Shown piece by piece: positions 39,836 to 49,376 of a stretch of 53,799 nt of DNA. The translations under genes and the position numbers were made by a program. The notes beneath the pieces were generated by a model. That model was not told the origin of the DNA. It searched no databases and worked only from the letters and a program-made list of their open reading frames with translations. Every line of letters starts with the position of its first letter. The stretch's first letter is position 1. This stretch comes from Endomicrobium sp. (GTDB lineage: Bacteria > Elusimicrobiota > Endomicrobiia > Endomicrobiales > Endomicrobiaceae): the NCBI GenBank assembly GCA_031286985.1, contig JAITTL010000004.1, positions 1-53,799 on the forward strand, written 5' to 3'.

Positions 39836-40684
39836 GTGAAAATTACACTGTTTTTTATGAAAAAATTTTTTTATGTTGCCACAATTTTATGTTTGCTTAT
39901 AAATTTTACTGCGTATTCAAAAGAATATAGGCAAATTGTTTCTTTGGCTCCATCAGTTACAAAAAGTCTTTATGAATTGGGGTGTGAACAATTCATAAAG
40001 GGAATCACCACTTATTGTCCAAAAGGAACAACTGAAAAATATATCATAGGTACTTTTTTAGATCCTGATGTGGAAAAAATAATCTTACTTGATCCTGATT
40101 TGATTATTGTTACAAAAGATGGAAATAACAAAACAGTTACAGAAAAACTTGTGCAATTAGGATTTGAAGTACATACAGTGGAAGCTGCAGAAAATTTTAA
40201 TGATATATGTATTAATTATCACACCCTTGCAAATAAACTCAATAAAATAAAAATTGCAAAAGAACAAATAGAAATAGCAAAATGTTCATTGAAAACAATC
40301 TATAAAAAATTAAATAAATTTGATAAATCAAAATTATTTTGGGAAATAGGTACTCACCCTTTATACACGGTAGGCAATAAGAGTTTTATAAATGATTATA
40401 ATTACTATACTAAAACAATAAATGTATATGAAGATGTAAACATGCGGTATTTTGCTGTTAGTATTGATGATATAGTTGAACGTAATCCAGATATAATGGT
40501 ATTTGTGAATATAAGGCCTAATACTAGTGAGATAAAGAATTGGAATAAATACAAAAATGTGGAAGCTGTAAAAAATAATAAAATTTTTATGCTTGATTCT
40601 GATGATATATTTTCATCGACACCGTTAACATTTGTAGAAAGTGTAAAAATGCTTACAAAAATAATATATGGAGATGTTGTTTGA
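39836..40684 (+). CDS. Periplasmic substrate-binding protein, cobalamin/iron-siderophore ABC importer (BtuF-like)
   Basis: Signal peptide; IVSLAPSVTKSLYELGCEQFIKGITTYCP; DPDLIIV. Confidence 0.88.
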   Translation: MKITLFFMKKFFYVATILCLLINFTAYSKEYRQIVSLAPSVTKSLYELGCEQFIKGITTYCPKGTTEKYIIGTFLDPDVEKIILLDPDLIIVTKDGNNKTVTEKLVQLGFEVHTVEAAENFNDICINYHTLANKLNKIKIAKEQIEIAKCSLKTIYKKLNKFDKSKLFWEIGTHPLYTVGNKSFINDYNYYTKTINVYEDVNMRYFAVSIDDIVERNPDIMVFVNIRPNTSEIKNWNKYKNVEAVKNNKIFMLDSDDIFSSTPLTFVESVKMLTKIIYGDVV

Positions 40685-41694
40685 TGCCCAAAAAAAGGTT
40701 TACATGCGTTTATTTAGTATTGGTTGTATTGCTTGTTGCTGTATTTTTGTTTTCTTTGATAAGTGGCTCAAATAAAATATCACTTGTTGATGCATTAAAA
40801 GCATTGTTTGGCAATGCGGATGAAAATCTGATCGTGATAATAAAATATATACGTTTACCAAGAATTCTTATGTCTTGTACTGCAGGTGCAGGTCTTGCTG
40901 TAAGTGGTTGTGTTTTTCAGTCTATATTAAGAAATCCTTTGGCTGATCCTTTTACTTTAGGTATTTCTGGAGGTGCTGCTTTTGGTGCTAGCGTGGCTTT
41001 TGTGTCTGGTTTGGCAACTATAACAAGTTTTTTTGTTCCCATTTGTGCTTTTTTTGGTGTTTTTCTTTCAGTGTTGATTGTATATTTACTTAGCATGTAT
41101 AAAAAATTTGATTTAAATGCGATGGTGTTGTCTGGGGTTGTGGTAAGTTATATTTTTTCATCAGCAATTATGCTTATGTTTGCATTATCAAAGGCAACTA
41201 ATATTCAAACCGCTTTTGTGTGGTTGATGGGAAATATTTCAACGTTTGATGAAAAAATGATTTTATTTATTACGTTTATTGTTGTAATAGATATAGCGAT
41301 TTTATCTTTATCAGGTAATATTATTAACACTATTTCTTTAGGTGGTGAGAAATCAAAAACACTTGGGATAGACATTAAAAAAAGTGTAAAAATTTTGTTT
41401 CTTACAACATCCTTCGTAACAGCATCCATAGTCTCAATTTGTGGTATTATAGGTTTCATTGGCTTGATGATTCCACATATAATGAGAAAAATTGTTGGGA
41501 CAAATAATGTAATTTTAATACCGGTATCTGCAGCAGCAGGTGCAATTTTTTTGTCGTTATGTGATACATTAAGTAGAATTTTATTTTCACCTGTATTAAT
41601 ACCTGTCGGTGTAATTACAAGCATAGCTGGTGGTGCTTTTTTTATTTTTTTGTTGCTAAAATCAAAAAAAGGTGCATTAAAAGGTGCATTATGA
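40681..41694 (+). CDS. FecCD/BtuC-family ABC permease
   Basis: YIRLPRILMSCTAGAGLAVSGCVFQSILRNPLADPFTLGISGGAAFGA; GLMIPHIMRKIVG. Confidence 0.93.
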   Translation: MMPKKRFTCVYLVLVVLLVAVFLFSLISGSNKISLVDALKALFGNADENLIVIIKYIRLPRILMSCTAGAGLAVSGCVFQSILRNPLADPFTLGISGGAAFGASVAFVSGLATITSFFVPICAFFGVFLSVLIVYLLSMYKKFDLNAMVLSGVVVSYIFSSAIMLMFALSKATNIQTAFVWLMGNISTFDEKMILFITFIVVIDIAILSLSGNIINTISLGGEKSKTLGIDIKKSVKILFLTTSFVTASIVSICGIIGFIGLMIPHIMRKIVGTNNVILIPVSAAAGAIFLSLCDTLSRILFSPVLIPVGVITSIAGGAFFIFLLLKSKKGALKGAL

Positions 41695-42479
41695 TACACA
41701 TAGAAAATATTTCAGCAGGGTATTTCAAAAGGAAAATTTTAAATAATGTTTCACTAAACATAGTTCAAAAAGATTTTTTGGGGATAATTGGAAAAAACGG
41801 AGCAGGAAAGAGTACTTTGTTAAAGGTTTTATGCAATTTGATTAAACCGTGTGCAGGGGATGTATATATAAACGGTAAAAGCATAAGTGTTTTTTCAAAA
41901 AAAGCTTTTGCAAAAACAGTATCTTTTCTTCCTCAATATGTAGATACTTCTCTTCCTTTTACCGTACCAGAATTCATTATGTTTGGAAGATATCCATATA
42001 TGAATATGTTTAAAATTCCCTCAAATAAAGATTATATTGCAGTAAAAAAAGTTATGGAATTTTTAGATTTAACGGATTTCGCAGAAATGAAAATCAACGA
42101 ACTTTCAGGTGGAGAAAAACAAAGAGTTTTAATAGCACAGGTTTTGGTACAAGAAACAGATATTATTGTTTTTGACGAACCTACGCTACACCTGGACCTT
42201 GGAATCCAAAATAGTATTTTAGGGATACTAAACGATTTGAATCAAAGGCATAATAAAACCATAATTTTAACATTGCATGATTTAAATGCTGCAGCCGAAT
42301 TTTGCAACAAATTGGCTTTGATGGAAAAAGGCTCAATCTGCAATTGTGGGTCGCCCGAGGAAGTTTTAAATTATAAAGATATTGAAAGAATTTACAACAC
42401 AACAGTTGTGGTAAAAACAAATCCTATTTCCAACAAGCCTTATGTTGTACCTGTGTGTAAGGTGATATGCCAGCAGTAG
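41691..42479 (+). CDS. ABC ATPase, BtuD/FecE-like
   Basis: GIIGKNGAGKSTLLKVLCNL (Walker A), LSGGEKQRVLIAQVL, IIVFDEPTLHLD. Confidence 0.94.
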   Translation: MIHIENISAGYFKRKILNNVSLNIVQKDFLGIIGKNGAGKSTLLKVLCNLIKPCAGDVYINGKSISVFSKKAFAKTVSFLPQYVDTSLPFTVPEFIMFGRYPYMNMFKIPSNKDYIAVKKVMEFLDLTDFAEMKINELSGGEKQRVLIAQVLVQETDIIVFDEPTLHLDLGIQNSILGILNDLNQRHNKTIILTLHDLNAAAEFCNKLALMEKGSICNCGSPEEVLNYKDIERIYNTTVVVKTNPISNKPYVVPVCKVICQQ

Positions 42480-42482
42480 AAG

Positions 42483-44615
42483 TTATATTTTGGGACACAT
42501 CTTTTTACCTAATATGGTTGTTACGTAAGCAAAAAAGATTCCAATTACTGCACCTGACATAACGTCGAGAGGAAAATGGCTGCCAACGTAGATTCTATAA
42601 AACCCCGTACATAAAGCAAATGCTATATACAAGTACCAATATTTTCTTACAAACATAAACATAAATGTACACAAAGCAACAGCAGCTCCTGTATGACCTG
42701 ATGGAAAAGAGCCAATATTTAATCTTTCAAGCAGTATGTTTACATTTTTATCGCCAAATACACTTAAAGGACGCAACCTTCCGAAATGACTTTTTAATAA
42801 ATGTGTTAGGATGGAAACAATTATCAAAACACCTACCATAATGATTAAAGTAGTCCAAAAATGATCTTTTTTATTTTTTCGTAGTATGAATATATATGCT
42901 GCTATCATTAAGCACAAACTTATATTAAACCCTTTAGAATCGCAATAAGATATTGGCATTATAAGAAAGTCTACAAACTTTGATTTCATGGTGAAATTGA
43001 TAAATTTGAAAATCATATGGTCACATTTTATAAGTTCTTTCAGTATATCTTTCTTAGGTTTCAAAACATTTGCTGCATATGGATGTGGAAGTTTTGACGG
43101 ATTAAATGATTTACATACGGTAAAGAAAAAGTTTTTAATTTTTCTTCCGTTTCTATAAATTGGAAATTTTTCAATATCAGTGTATGTTGTAAAAACTTGA
43201 TCTCCATATTTTTCTTTTGGATCTGCAAAGAAATAATCATTACAAATGAACAAACCATCCCTATTTTTTAAATCACTTAGATTTGTTTGCCAAAAATCAT
43301 AAGCGTTGATTTTATCACTTATGCAAAACACCACTAGCTCAGGGACTGCAGCTGCGAGTTGGCTTGCTAGATAGCTTTTGTGCGTAAAAATAAAAGGTTT
43401 TTTTTCTGGAGGATATATCTTTATCGTTCTTCTTATCTCGTTACCTATTTCTTTCCATCCATAAACTTCATTCGATATATCAATTCTTTCTGGTTCATAG
43501 ATACCGTGTCTTATTTTTTCAGCTTGTTCCTTGCACACCAATTTTTCTATTGGTATTACTTTGTAAAAGATATGTAAAACAGCTGTTATAATCATAAACA
43601 ATGCAAGTCCATATGCAGCATAAGAATATATTCTAAACCATTTTGCACGCCAAAACCTTGATGTTAAATGCGCTACATAAATTAACAACACTAGATATCC
43701 CATAGCAGGCCAATGCGGTAATATTTCGTTAAAAATAGCGATTCCGTTAAAAAGAAATAAAACAGGCAGTGAAAAACATGAAATAATTAGAGCTATCTGA
43801 TTTTTGTTTTTGTATGCGTCCTTTACACAGAAAAACGCTGCGACAATAAAAAATAGAAATAATAGAGGCGATATATACCCTGCTTGTGCTCCAACGGACC
43901 TTCCAAAAAGTGTAAGAGATATTTTTGGCAAGGAACTACCAAGCCCATGGGTTAACTGAAATCCAAAAGACGCCCAATTGTTTTCAATATTCCATATTAT
44001 CACAGGTAAAACCATTACCATAGATATGATGAGTGCTAAATAAGGTTCTTGTTTTTTTAACCAAAATCTATTAGTTTTTGAAAGGACTAAAAATATGAAA
44101 ATTGAAAATGGAATTAAGACGGCATTATATTTTGCAAGCATTGCAAACCCTGTAATTATTCCAAGCAAATACCAATAGTTTTTGTTATTTGTTTCGATTA
44201 AAAATATAAAAACAAGCAATGCTAACATCCAAAACAAAGCAAGAGGGGAATCTGGCAATGCAATTACCGATCCTAAGAATGAAAAGACTGGCAAAATATT
44301 TAATAATAAAGCACCTATGAAAGCTGTTTTTTCATTATAAAGTTTTTTGGCGCATATAAAAAAAATCCAATTTACAAAAAAGAAAATTATAACTGTAGGA
44401 AATCTTATTGCAAATTCATTGTTACCAAAAAAGAATGTTGATGCTTTAATTAAGTAGGCTATAAATGGTGGATGGTCAAAGTAGGAAAGATCTAAAAATT
44501 TAGTATACACCCAGTAATGCGCTTCATCTATGGTAAGTCCAATTCCACCTATTATAAGCAACCGCAACGAAGTTAAAACGATATTTGTAATCCAAAACCA
44601 AAATTTATAGCGCAT
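42483..44615 (-). CDS. Fusion: GT39/ArnT-like membrane glycosyltransferase plus C-terminal PAP2 phosphatase
   Basis: N-terminal TIDEAHYWVYTKFLDLSYFDHPPFIAYLI; C-terminal PAP2 triad KSHFGRLRP / SFPSGHTGAAVA / YRIYVGSHFPLDVMSG. Confidence 0.92.
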   Translation of the reverse strand: MRYKFWFWITNIVLTSLRLLIIGGIGLTIDEAHYWVYTKFLDLSYFDHPPFIAYLIKASTFFFGNNEFAIRFPTVIIFFFVNWIFFICAKKLYNEKTAFIGALLLNILPVFSFLGSVIALPDSPLALFWMLALLVFIFLIETNNKNYWYLLGIITGFAMLAKYNAVLIPFSIFIFLVLSKTNRFWLKKQEPYLALIISMVMVLPVIIWNIENNWASFGFQLTHGLGSSLPKISLTLFGRSVGAQAGYISPLLFLFFIVAAFFCVKDAYKNKNQIALIISCFSLPVLFLFNGIAIFNEILPHWPAMGYLVLLIYVAHLTSRFWRAKWFRIYSYAAYGLALFMIITAVLHIFYKVIPIEKLVCKEQAEKIRHGIYEPERIDISNEVYGWKEIGNEIRRTIKIYPPEKKPFIFTHKSYLASQLAAAVPELVVFCISDKINAYDFWQTNLSDLKNRDGLFICNDYFFADPKEKYGDQVFTTYTDIEKFPIYRNGRKIKNFFFTVCKSFNPSKLPHPYAANVLKPKKDILKELIKCDHMIFKFINFTMKSKFVDFLIMPISYCDSKGFNISLCLMIAAYIFILRKNKKDHFWTTLIIMVGVLIIVSILTHLLKSHFGRLRPLSVFGDKNVNILLERLNIGSFPSGHTGAAVALCTFMFMFVRKYWYLYIAFALCTGFYRIYVGSHFPLDVMSGAVIGIFFAYVTTILGKKMCPKI

Positions 44616-45313
44616 TATTTCCCCATGGCCCGCAGTTTTAGTGCCTTAAAAAGGTACGTAATCAAAGTTGTTGTATGCAATTTTGATTTTCCAGAAAATC
44701 TTTCTAGGAATACTATGGGACTTTCTTTAATTTTTAAATTATTTTTCTTTATTTGATAAAGAACTTCTGTTACTATAAACTGATCGTTTGCGATTAATAT
44801 ATGTGCAAACTTTTGCAACGCTTCTCTTTTGAACATTCTATATCCAGATGTTGGATCTTTTACCTTGGTTTTTAGAACAAATGATAAGTAACATCTAGAA
44901 AGATTGCTTATAAGCCGTCGTAATAAAGATCTTTTTTCATCCTTTCCATTAATGACATATCTGGAGCCAATTACAACGTCGCAATCTTCTATTGCTTTTA
45001 TAAAATCAGGAATATACTTAGGTGAGTGTGAGCCATCTCCATCCATTTCAACTATATATTTTGCTCCCATCTCGATAGCTTTTATAAAACCATCTTTTCC
45101 AGCATAACCGCGCCCTTTTTTTTTGTCTCTCAAAAGAAGATGTACTCTATTATTATCTTTTGCAATTGCTTCAACTATTTTATATGTACCATCAGGCGAA
45201 ATATCATCAACAACAAGAACATCTATGTCAATGCCGCAGTTTAAAACATCAAAAATTATTTGCTTTATATTTGGGGCTTCATTATACGTAGGAATTACAG
45301 CAATAGTCTTCAA
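44615..45313 (-). CDS. Polyprenol-phosphate mannosyl/glycosyltransferase (GT2, DPM1-like)
   Basis: VIPTYNEAPNIKQII, VVDDISPDGTYKIVE, EMDGDGSHSPKYIPDFIKAI, KVKDPTSGYRMFKREAL. Confidence 0.93.
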   Translation of the reverse strand: MKTIAVIPTYNEAPNIKQIIFDVLNCGIDIDVLVVDDISPDGTYKIVEAIAKDNNRVHLLLRDKKKGRGYAGKDGFIKAIEMGAKYIVEMDGDGSHSPKYIPDFIKAIEDCDVVIGSRYVINGKDEKRSLLRRLISNLSRCYLSFVLKTKVKDPTSGYRMFKREALQKFAHILIANDQFIVTEVLYQIKKNNLKIKESPIVFLERFSGKSKLHTTTLITYLFKALKLRAMGK

Positions 45314-45358
45314 ATAGTCCTCACGTGATGCAAACGATGATTAAACATTTTTTATACC

Positions 45359-46507
45359 TTACTGCACATACCGTTCTATGGCTTCCAAAACTTTTTCCAA
45401 CTCTATCATTTTCATACAGTTATTTGTTAAGTGACATTCTTGTTTATAGCAAACAACACAGTCTTTTCGAGACTGTATTTTAATACCCCTTGAGTACATT
45501 TCTATTTCATTTGCTGACGTAGGTCCAAAAAGAGCCACAACATTTTTTTTTAATCCTATCGCGGCATGTAGTGTCATAGTATCACCACACAAAACTATGT
45601 CACATAAATTTATTTTTGCAAAAAACTCAGAAATTGAGTTATCTACACCCGCAGATACAACGTTTGGTATATTTTCTTTTAAAATTGCATCAATTTCATT
45701 TTTGTCTTGTAATCCACCAAGTAGTAAAATTGTATGCTTTCTTTTTGAAAAATATTTTGCAACTTCAACAAAACCTTCCAGTGTCCATTTTTTCAGATTC
45801 CATCTTTTCCCTGCACCCGGGTTAATTCCTATAATTTCTTTATTGTGAGAAATATTGTTGTCTCTAAAAAATTGCTCAGCTTTTTTTATGGATTTTTCCA
45901 AAAGAGGAACGATTATTTCATAGTCATCTTTTGGCACATTTGCTATTTTTGACATCCAGTATTGATATGTTAAAGTATTCGTTTTTTTCAACTGATCATA
46001 AGCACTCATCTTGAGCCACTGTTGAGCGAAATCATTTGATGCAACAATGTTTCTGTTATCATCTACAGTGAATCCAAAAAACTTTGATTTATTTGAAAGT
46101 TTTGTAAGCGAAAGACTTTCATGAGCTAAGTCTAGGTTGATGACAATATCGAAAAAATTGTTTATAAGATATTTTTCTGTATTTTCATCGTTAAACACTA
46201 TGGTATCAATCAAAGTATTATTTTCAAGGGCAGCAGCACTGTTTTTGTCTACAATCCATGATATTATGCTGTCACGATACATTTCTTTTAGCCCATGCAG
46301 TAAAAAGGTGGTTCTTAAAACATCTCCCATTGCTCCGAGTTTGATAATGAGAATACGTGTCGTCTTTTGCAATGTAGCCACTCTTGTATAATGCGAACAC
46401 TTATCACAGAGCACAGAATTATTTGTTTTTTGATAAACACACGGACGATCAAGAGGAAAATTCGCACAATCCGTGTAGATAGTGAAATTTTTGCTAGCTC
46501 TTACCAT
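45359..46507 (-). CDS. Glycosyltransferase family 9 (heptosyltransferase-like)
   Basis: ILIIKLGAMGDVLRTTFLLHGLK; IGINPGAGKRWNLKKW; CGDTMTLHAAIGLKKNVVALFGPTSANE. Confidence 0.93.
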   Translation of the reverse strand: MVRASKNFTIYTDCANFPLDRPCVYQKTNNSVLCDKCSHYTRVATLQKTTRILIIKLGAMGDVLRTTFLLHGLKEMYRDSIISWIVDKNSAAALENNTLIDTIVFNDENTEKYLINNFFDIVINLDLAHESLSLTKLSNKSKFFGFTVDDNRNIVASNDFAQQWLKMSAYDQLKKTNTLTYQYWMSKIANVPKDDYEIIVPLLEKSIKKAEQFFRDNNISHNKEIIGINPGAGKRWNLKKWTLEGFVEVAKYFSKRKHTILLLGGLQDKNEIDAILKENIPNVVSAGVDNSISEFFAKINLCDIVLCGDTMTLHAAIGLKKNVVALFGPTSANEIEMYSRGIKIQSRKDCVVCYKQECHLTNNCMKMIELEKVLEAIERYVQ

Positions 46508-46569
46508 GACACGGTAAAGCTAGCATATCTTACTAGATATTGCAATATGTTATGAAACCTTACAACGAA

Positions 46570-46598
46570 TTGACAAAACGGGTAATTTATTATAACAT
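46570..46598 (+). promoter_or_regulatory. Sigma70-type promoter for infC-rpmI-rplT
   Basis: TTGACA (46570-46575) - 17 nt - TAACAT (46593-46598), with an overlapping TATAAC. Confidence 0.6.
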
Positions 46599-46725
46599 GA
46601 TGCCGATGTCGTGTCGTGTATGGTAATTTAATGAAAAGCAACCGTCCCGGTTCACCTTCCCCTGGTGCTTGTGGTTCTAGGAAAAAGGTTAGATGTGGTA
46701 GAGTCGTAAGTGTTTGTTTTTGGGG

Positions 46726-46753
46726 CGGGATTGTGTCCGTCCCGATTTTTTTT
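46726..46753 (+). terminator. Intrinsic terminator in the infC leader (candidate attenuator)
   Basis: CGGGA(46726-46730)...TCCCG(46740-46744) followed by ATTTTTTTTG; lies between the promoter and the infC coding region. Confidence 0.7.
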
Positions 46754-46779
46754 GTTTAAAGATTTGGTGGGATAAATGT

Positions 46780-47328
46780 GTGATTGCAAGAGGGGGAACC
46801 GTCGAAAATAAAAAATTTTGTATAAATCAGTTTATCAGAGTACCAGAAGTAAGGCTTATCGATTCTGCTGGGGTGATGGTTGGAGTAGTAAAGGTGGCCG
46901 ATGCTTTGGTAAAGGCTCAATCTGAAGGATTAGATTTGGTTGAGATTTCTCCGCAAGCCAAACCGCCTGTGTGTAAGATTGTCAGTTTTTCGAAATTTAA
47001 GTATGAGATTGAAAAAAAAGAAAAAGAAGCAAGGAAAAAGCAGAAAAATTCTCATATGAAGGAAGTTAGAATAAGACCTCGTATTGGGAATCATGATTTA
47101 GAAGTTAAAATTAAACATGCTAGAGCGTTTATTGATGCTGGAGATAAGGTGCAACTTACTGCAATGTTTTCAGGTAGAGAGATGCAGCATAAAGATTTAG
47201 GGATTAAAGTTATGGATAAGATAAAGGAATCTTTGTCTGATGTTGCAGAACCTGAAGGAAGAACTTCTTCAATGGGGACAAGGGTATTTTTGACGTTAGT
47301 TCCAAAAAAGAAAATAAAAATTAGTTAA
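46780..47328 (+). CDS. infC: Translation initiation factor IF-3
   Basis: INQFIRVPEVRLIDSAGVMVG...KPPVCKIVSFSKFKYE...KEVRIRPRIGNHDLEVKIKHARAFIDAGDKVQ. Start uncertain; track ORF 46714 would include the terminator hairpin. Confidence 0.95.
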   Translation: MIARGGTVENKKFCINQFIRVPEVRLIDSAGVMVGVVKVADALVKAQSEGLDLVEISPQAKPPVCKIVSFSKFKYEIEKKEKEARKKQKNSHMKEVRIRPRIGNHDLEVKIKHARAFIDAGDKVQLTAMFSGREMQHKDLGIKVMDKIKESLSDVAEPEGRTSSMGTRVFLTLVPKKKIKIS

Positions 47329-47404
47329 TTTATATCATAGCCAATATTGCGAAGTTTTGTATTTACTATGATAAAACCTGGTTCGTTATCGATTGACTTA
47401 AATT

Positions 47405-47413
47405 GGGGGGGGG
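47405..47413 (+). repeat. G9 homopolymer directly upstream of rpmI
   Basis: ttaaattGGGGGGGGGtaagaGTGcctaaaATG. Confidence 0.9.
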
Positions 47414-47418
47414 TAAGA

Positions 47419-47619
47419 GTGCCTAAAATGAAAACACGTAGTTGCGCAAAAAAGCGTTTTAAAGTTACTGGGACTGGAAAGGTTAAATACAAGAAGCCAG
47501 GGCAGAGGCATCTTATGACTGGTGATTCCGGTAACCAAAATAGGAGATCTAGGAAAGCAGTTATAGTTGCAGATGCGGATATGAAAGTTATGAAAAAGGT
47601 TATGCCATATAGTTTTTGA
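47419..47619 (+). CDS. rpmI: 50S ribosomal protein L35
   Basis: MKTRSCAKKRFKVTGTGKVKYKKPGQRHLMTGDSGNQNRRSRKA; start GTG 47419 or ATG 47428. Confidence 0.95.
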   Translation: MPKMKTRSCAKKRFKVTGTGKVKYKKPGQRHLMTGDSGNQNRRSRKAVIVADADMKVMKKVMPYSF

Positions 47620-47656
47620 TAATATTATTACAGCTATGTAGTCAAGGAGATTTAAG

Positions 47657-48004
47657 ATGCGTACAAAAAGCGTTGTGTACACGAGGCAAAGGAAGAAAAA
47701 AATATTTAGGCTTGCAAAGGGATCGTATGCGACGAAAAAAAATCGTTGGAGAATGGTTATTCAGCAGGTAGAGAAATCGCTTAATTATTCTTATACTGGG
47801 AGAAAGGATAGAAAAGCAGATTTTAGAAGTATGTGGATAGTTCGTCTCAACGCTGCTGTTAGAGAAGAGGGAATTTCATATAATAAATTTATTTCAGGTC
47901 TTAAAAAAGTTAATATCGCAATAGATAGAAAAATGCTTGCAGAAATTGCTGTAAACGATAATGTGACTTTCAAACAGTTAGTTGAGGTCGTGAAAGCCGC
48001 TTAA
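47657..48004 (+). CDS. rplT: 50S ribosomal protein L20
   Basis: LAKGSYATKKNRWRMVIQQVEKSLNYSYTGRKDRKADFRSMWIVRLNAAVREEGISYNKFI. Confidence 0.97.
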   Translation: MRTKSVVYTRQRKKKIFRLAKGSYATKKNRWRMVIQQVEKSLNYSYTGRKDRKADFRSMWIVRLNAAVREEGISYNKFISGLKKVNIAIDRKMLAEIAVNDNVTFKQLVEVVKAA

Positions 48005-48161
48005 TTTAATTTCATAATGTACTATTCTAAATTTCAGAGCAAAGGTAGGAATAAATGAAATAGAGGATCAGCAGTCTGTCGTTGCGTTGTCTTTAGTTTT
48101 ACGGTATTTGGATGAGTTTAATTATCAAGATTGATGATAAATAATAAAGAAGGGTTTTTGG

Positions 48162-49178
48162 ATGAATGTCGAGCAAGTTGTTGTTGAGGCTATGAAAAAG
48201 ATAAGAAATGCGGGTTTTGAGGCACTCGATGGTCTAAGAGCTGAGTATTTGGGTAGAAATGGTTGTTTAACGCAAATTTTGAAGTCCTTATCCCAATACT
48301 CTGTTGATGAAAAGAAAAAAATAGGATCAGCGGCTAATATAGCAAAAAATACCATTGATAGCGAGATAGAAAAAAGAAAAGAAAAACTTAAAAAAAATCT
48401 ATTTGATGAAAAAGTAAAAAAAGAAGTACTAGATTGTTCTGAAAGTTTTTATTTCCCGTTCTCAAAGGGTGGGTTTCATCCAGTTGTACAGATGATACAG
48501 GAAATGAGTTCTGTTTTTGTATCTCTTGGCTTTTCAGTAGCTGAAGGGCCTGAAATAGAAACTGAATGGTATAACTTCGAGGCATTAAATATCCCTCAAA
48601 ACCATCCTGCAAGGGATATTCAAGATACTTTTTATCTTGAAGGTTCGAATAGTTTACTTAGAAGCCAAACATCTACAGGACAGATTCGCGTTATGGAGCA
48701 ATATGAGCCCCCTTTGAAAGTTATTGTGCCTGGGAAGGTGTATCGCAACGAGGCTTCTAATGCTTCACATTCTTCAATTTTTCATCAAATTGAGGGGCTT
48801 TCTGTAGATGAAAATATAACATTTGTAGATTTAAAATCGGTTCTTACAGAGTTTTCTCATATATTTTTCGGTTCTGGGTTAAATGTTCGGTTTAGGCCGT
48901 CGCATTTTCAATTTACAGAACCGTCAGCTGAGATTGATATACAATGTCCTTTTTGTAAAGGGAAAGGATGTAGAGTATGTAAAAATTCAGGATGGATTGA
49001 AATATTGGGTTGCGGAATGGTACATCCAAATGTTTTCAAAGCCGTTAACTATGATCCTGAAAAATATACAGGTTATGCTTTTGGAATAGGGGTTGAAAGA
49101 ATTGCAATGATTAAATATGGAATAGATGATATACGTTTATTCTATGAAAACGATTTGAGATTTCTAAAACAGTTTTAA
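48162..49178 (+). CDS. pheS: Phenylalanine--tRNA ligase alpha subunit
   Basis: HPARDIQDTFYLE, LRSQTSTGQIRVM, GKVYRNEASNASHSSIFHQIEGL, GCGMVHPNVFK. Confidence 0.98.
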   Translation: MNVEQVVVEAMKKIRNAGFEALDGLRAEYLGRNGCLTQILKSLSQYSVDEKKKIGSAANIAKNTIDSEIEKRKEKLKKNLFDEKVKKEVLDCSESFYFPFSKGGFHPVVQMIQEMSSVFVSLGFSVAEGPEIETEWYNFEALNIPQNHPARDIQDTFYLEGSNSLLRSQTSTGQIRVMEQYEPPLKVIVPGKVYRNEASNASHSSIFHQIEGLSVDENITFVDLKSVLTEFSHIFFGSGLNVRFRPSHFQFTEPSAEIDIQCPFCKGKGCRVCKNSGWIEILGCGMVHPNVFKAVNYDPEKYTGYAFGIGVERIAMIKYGIDDIRLFYENDLRFLKQF

Positions 49179-49376
49179 GCGATAATTCAATCATTTTTGT
49201 TAAAAGTACTCTTTAAAGTTCCTTTCAATTCAATTTACGCTCTTTTTTTTGTTTTGCTTGCGTATAAATTTTAGTGGTCCATATATACATAATTATTGTT
49301 TTTAGATGATGATATTGAAGAGTGATGTCAATATATTTTAATTGTCTAAAACAAACTAATTTTTGAGGATATACAG

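Noticed and set aside
41205-41699. Minus 164-aa ORF antisense to the BtuC-like permease
   Set aside because: Fully antisense to a well-supported gene.
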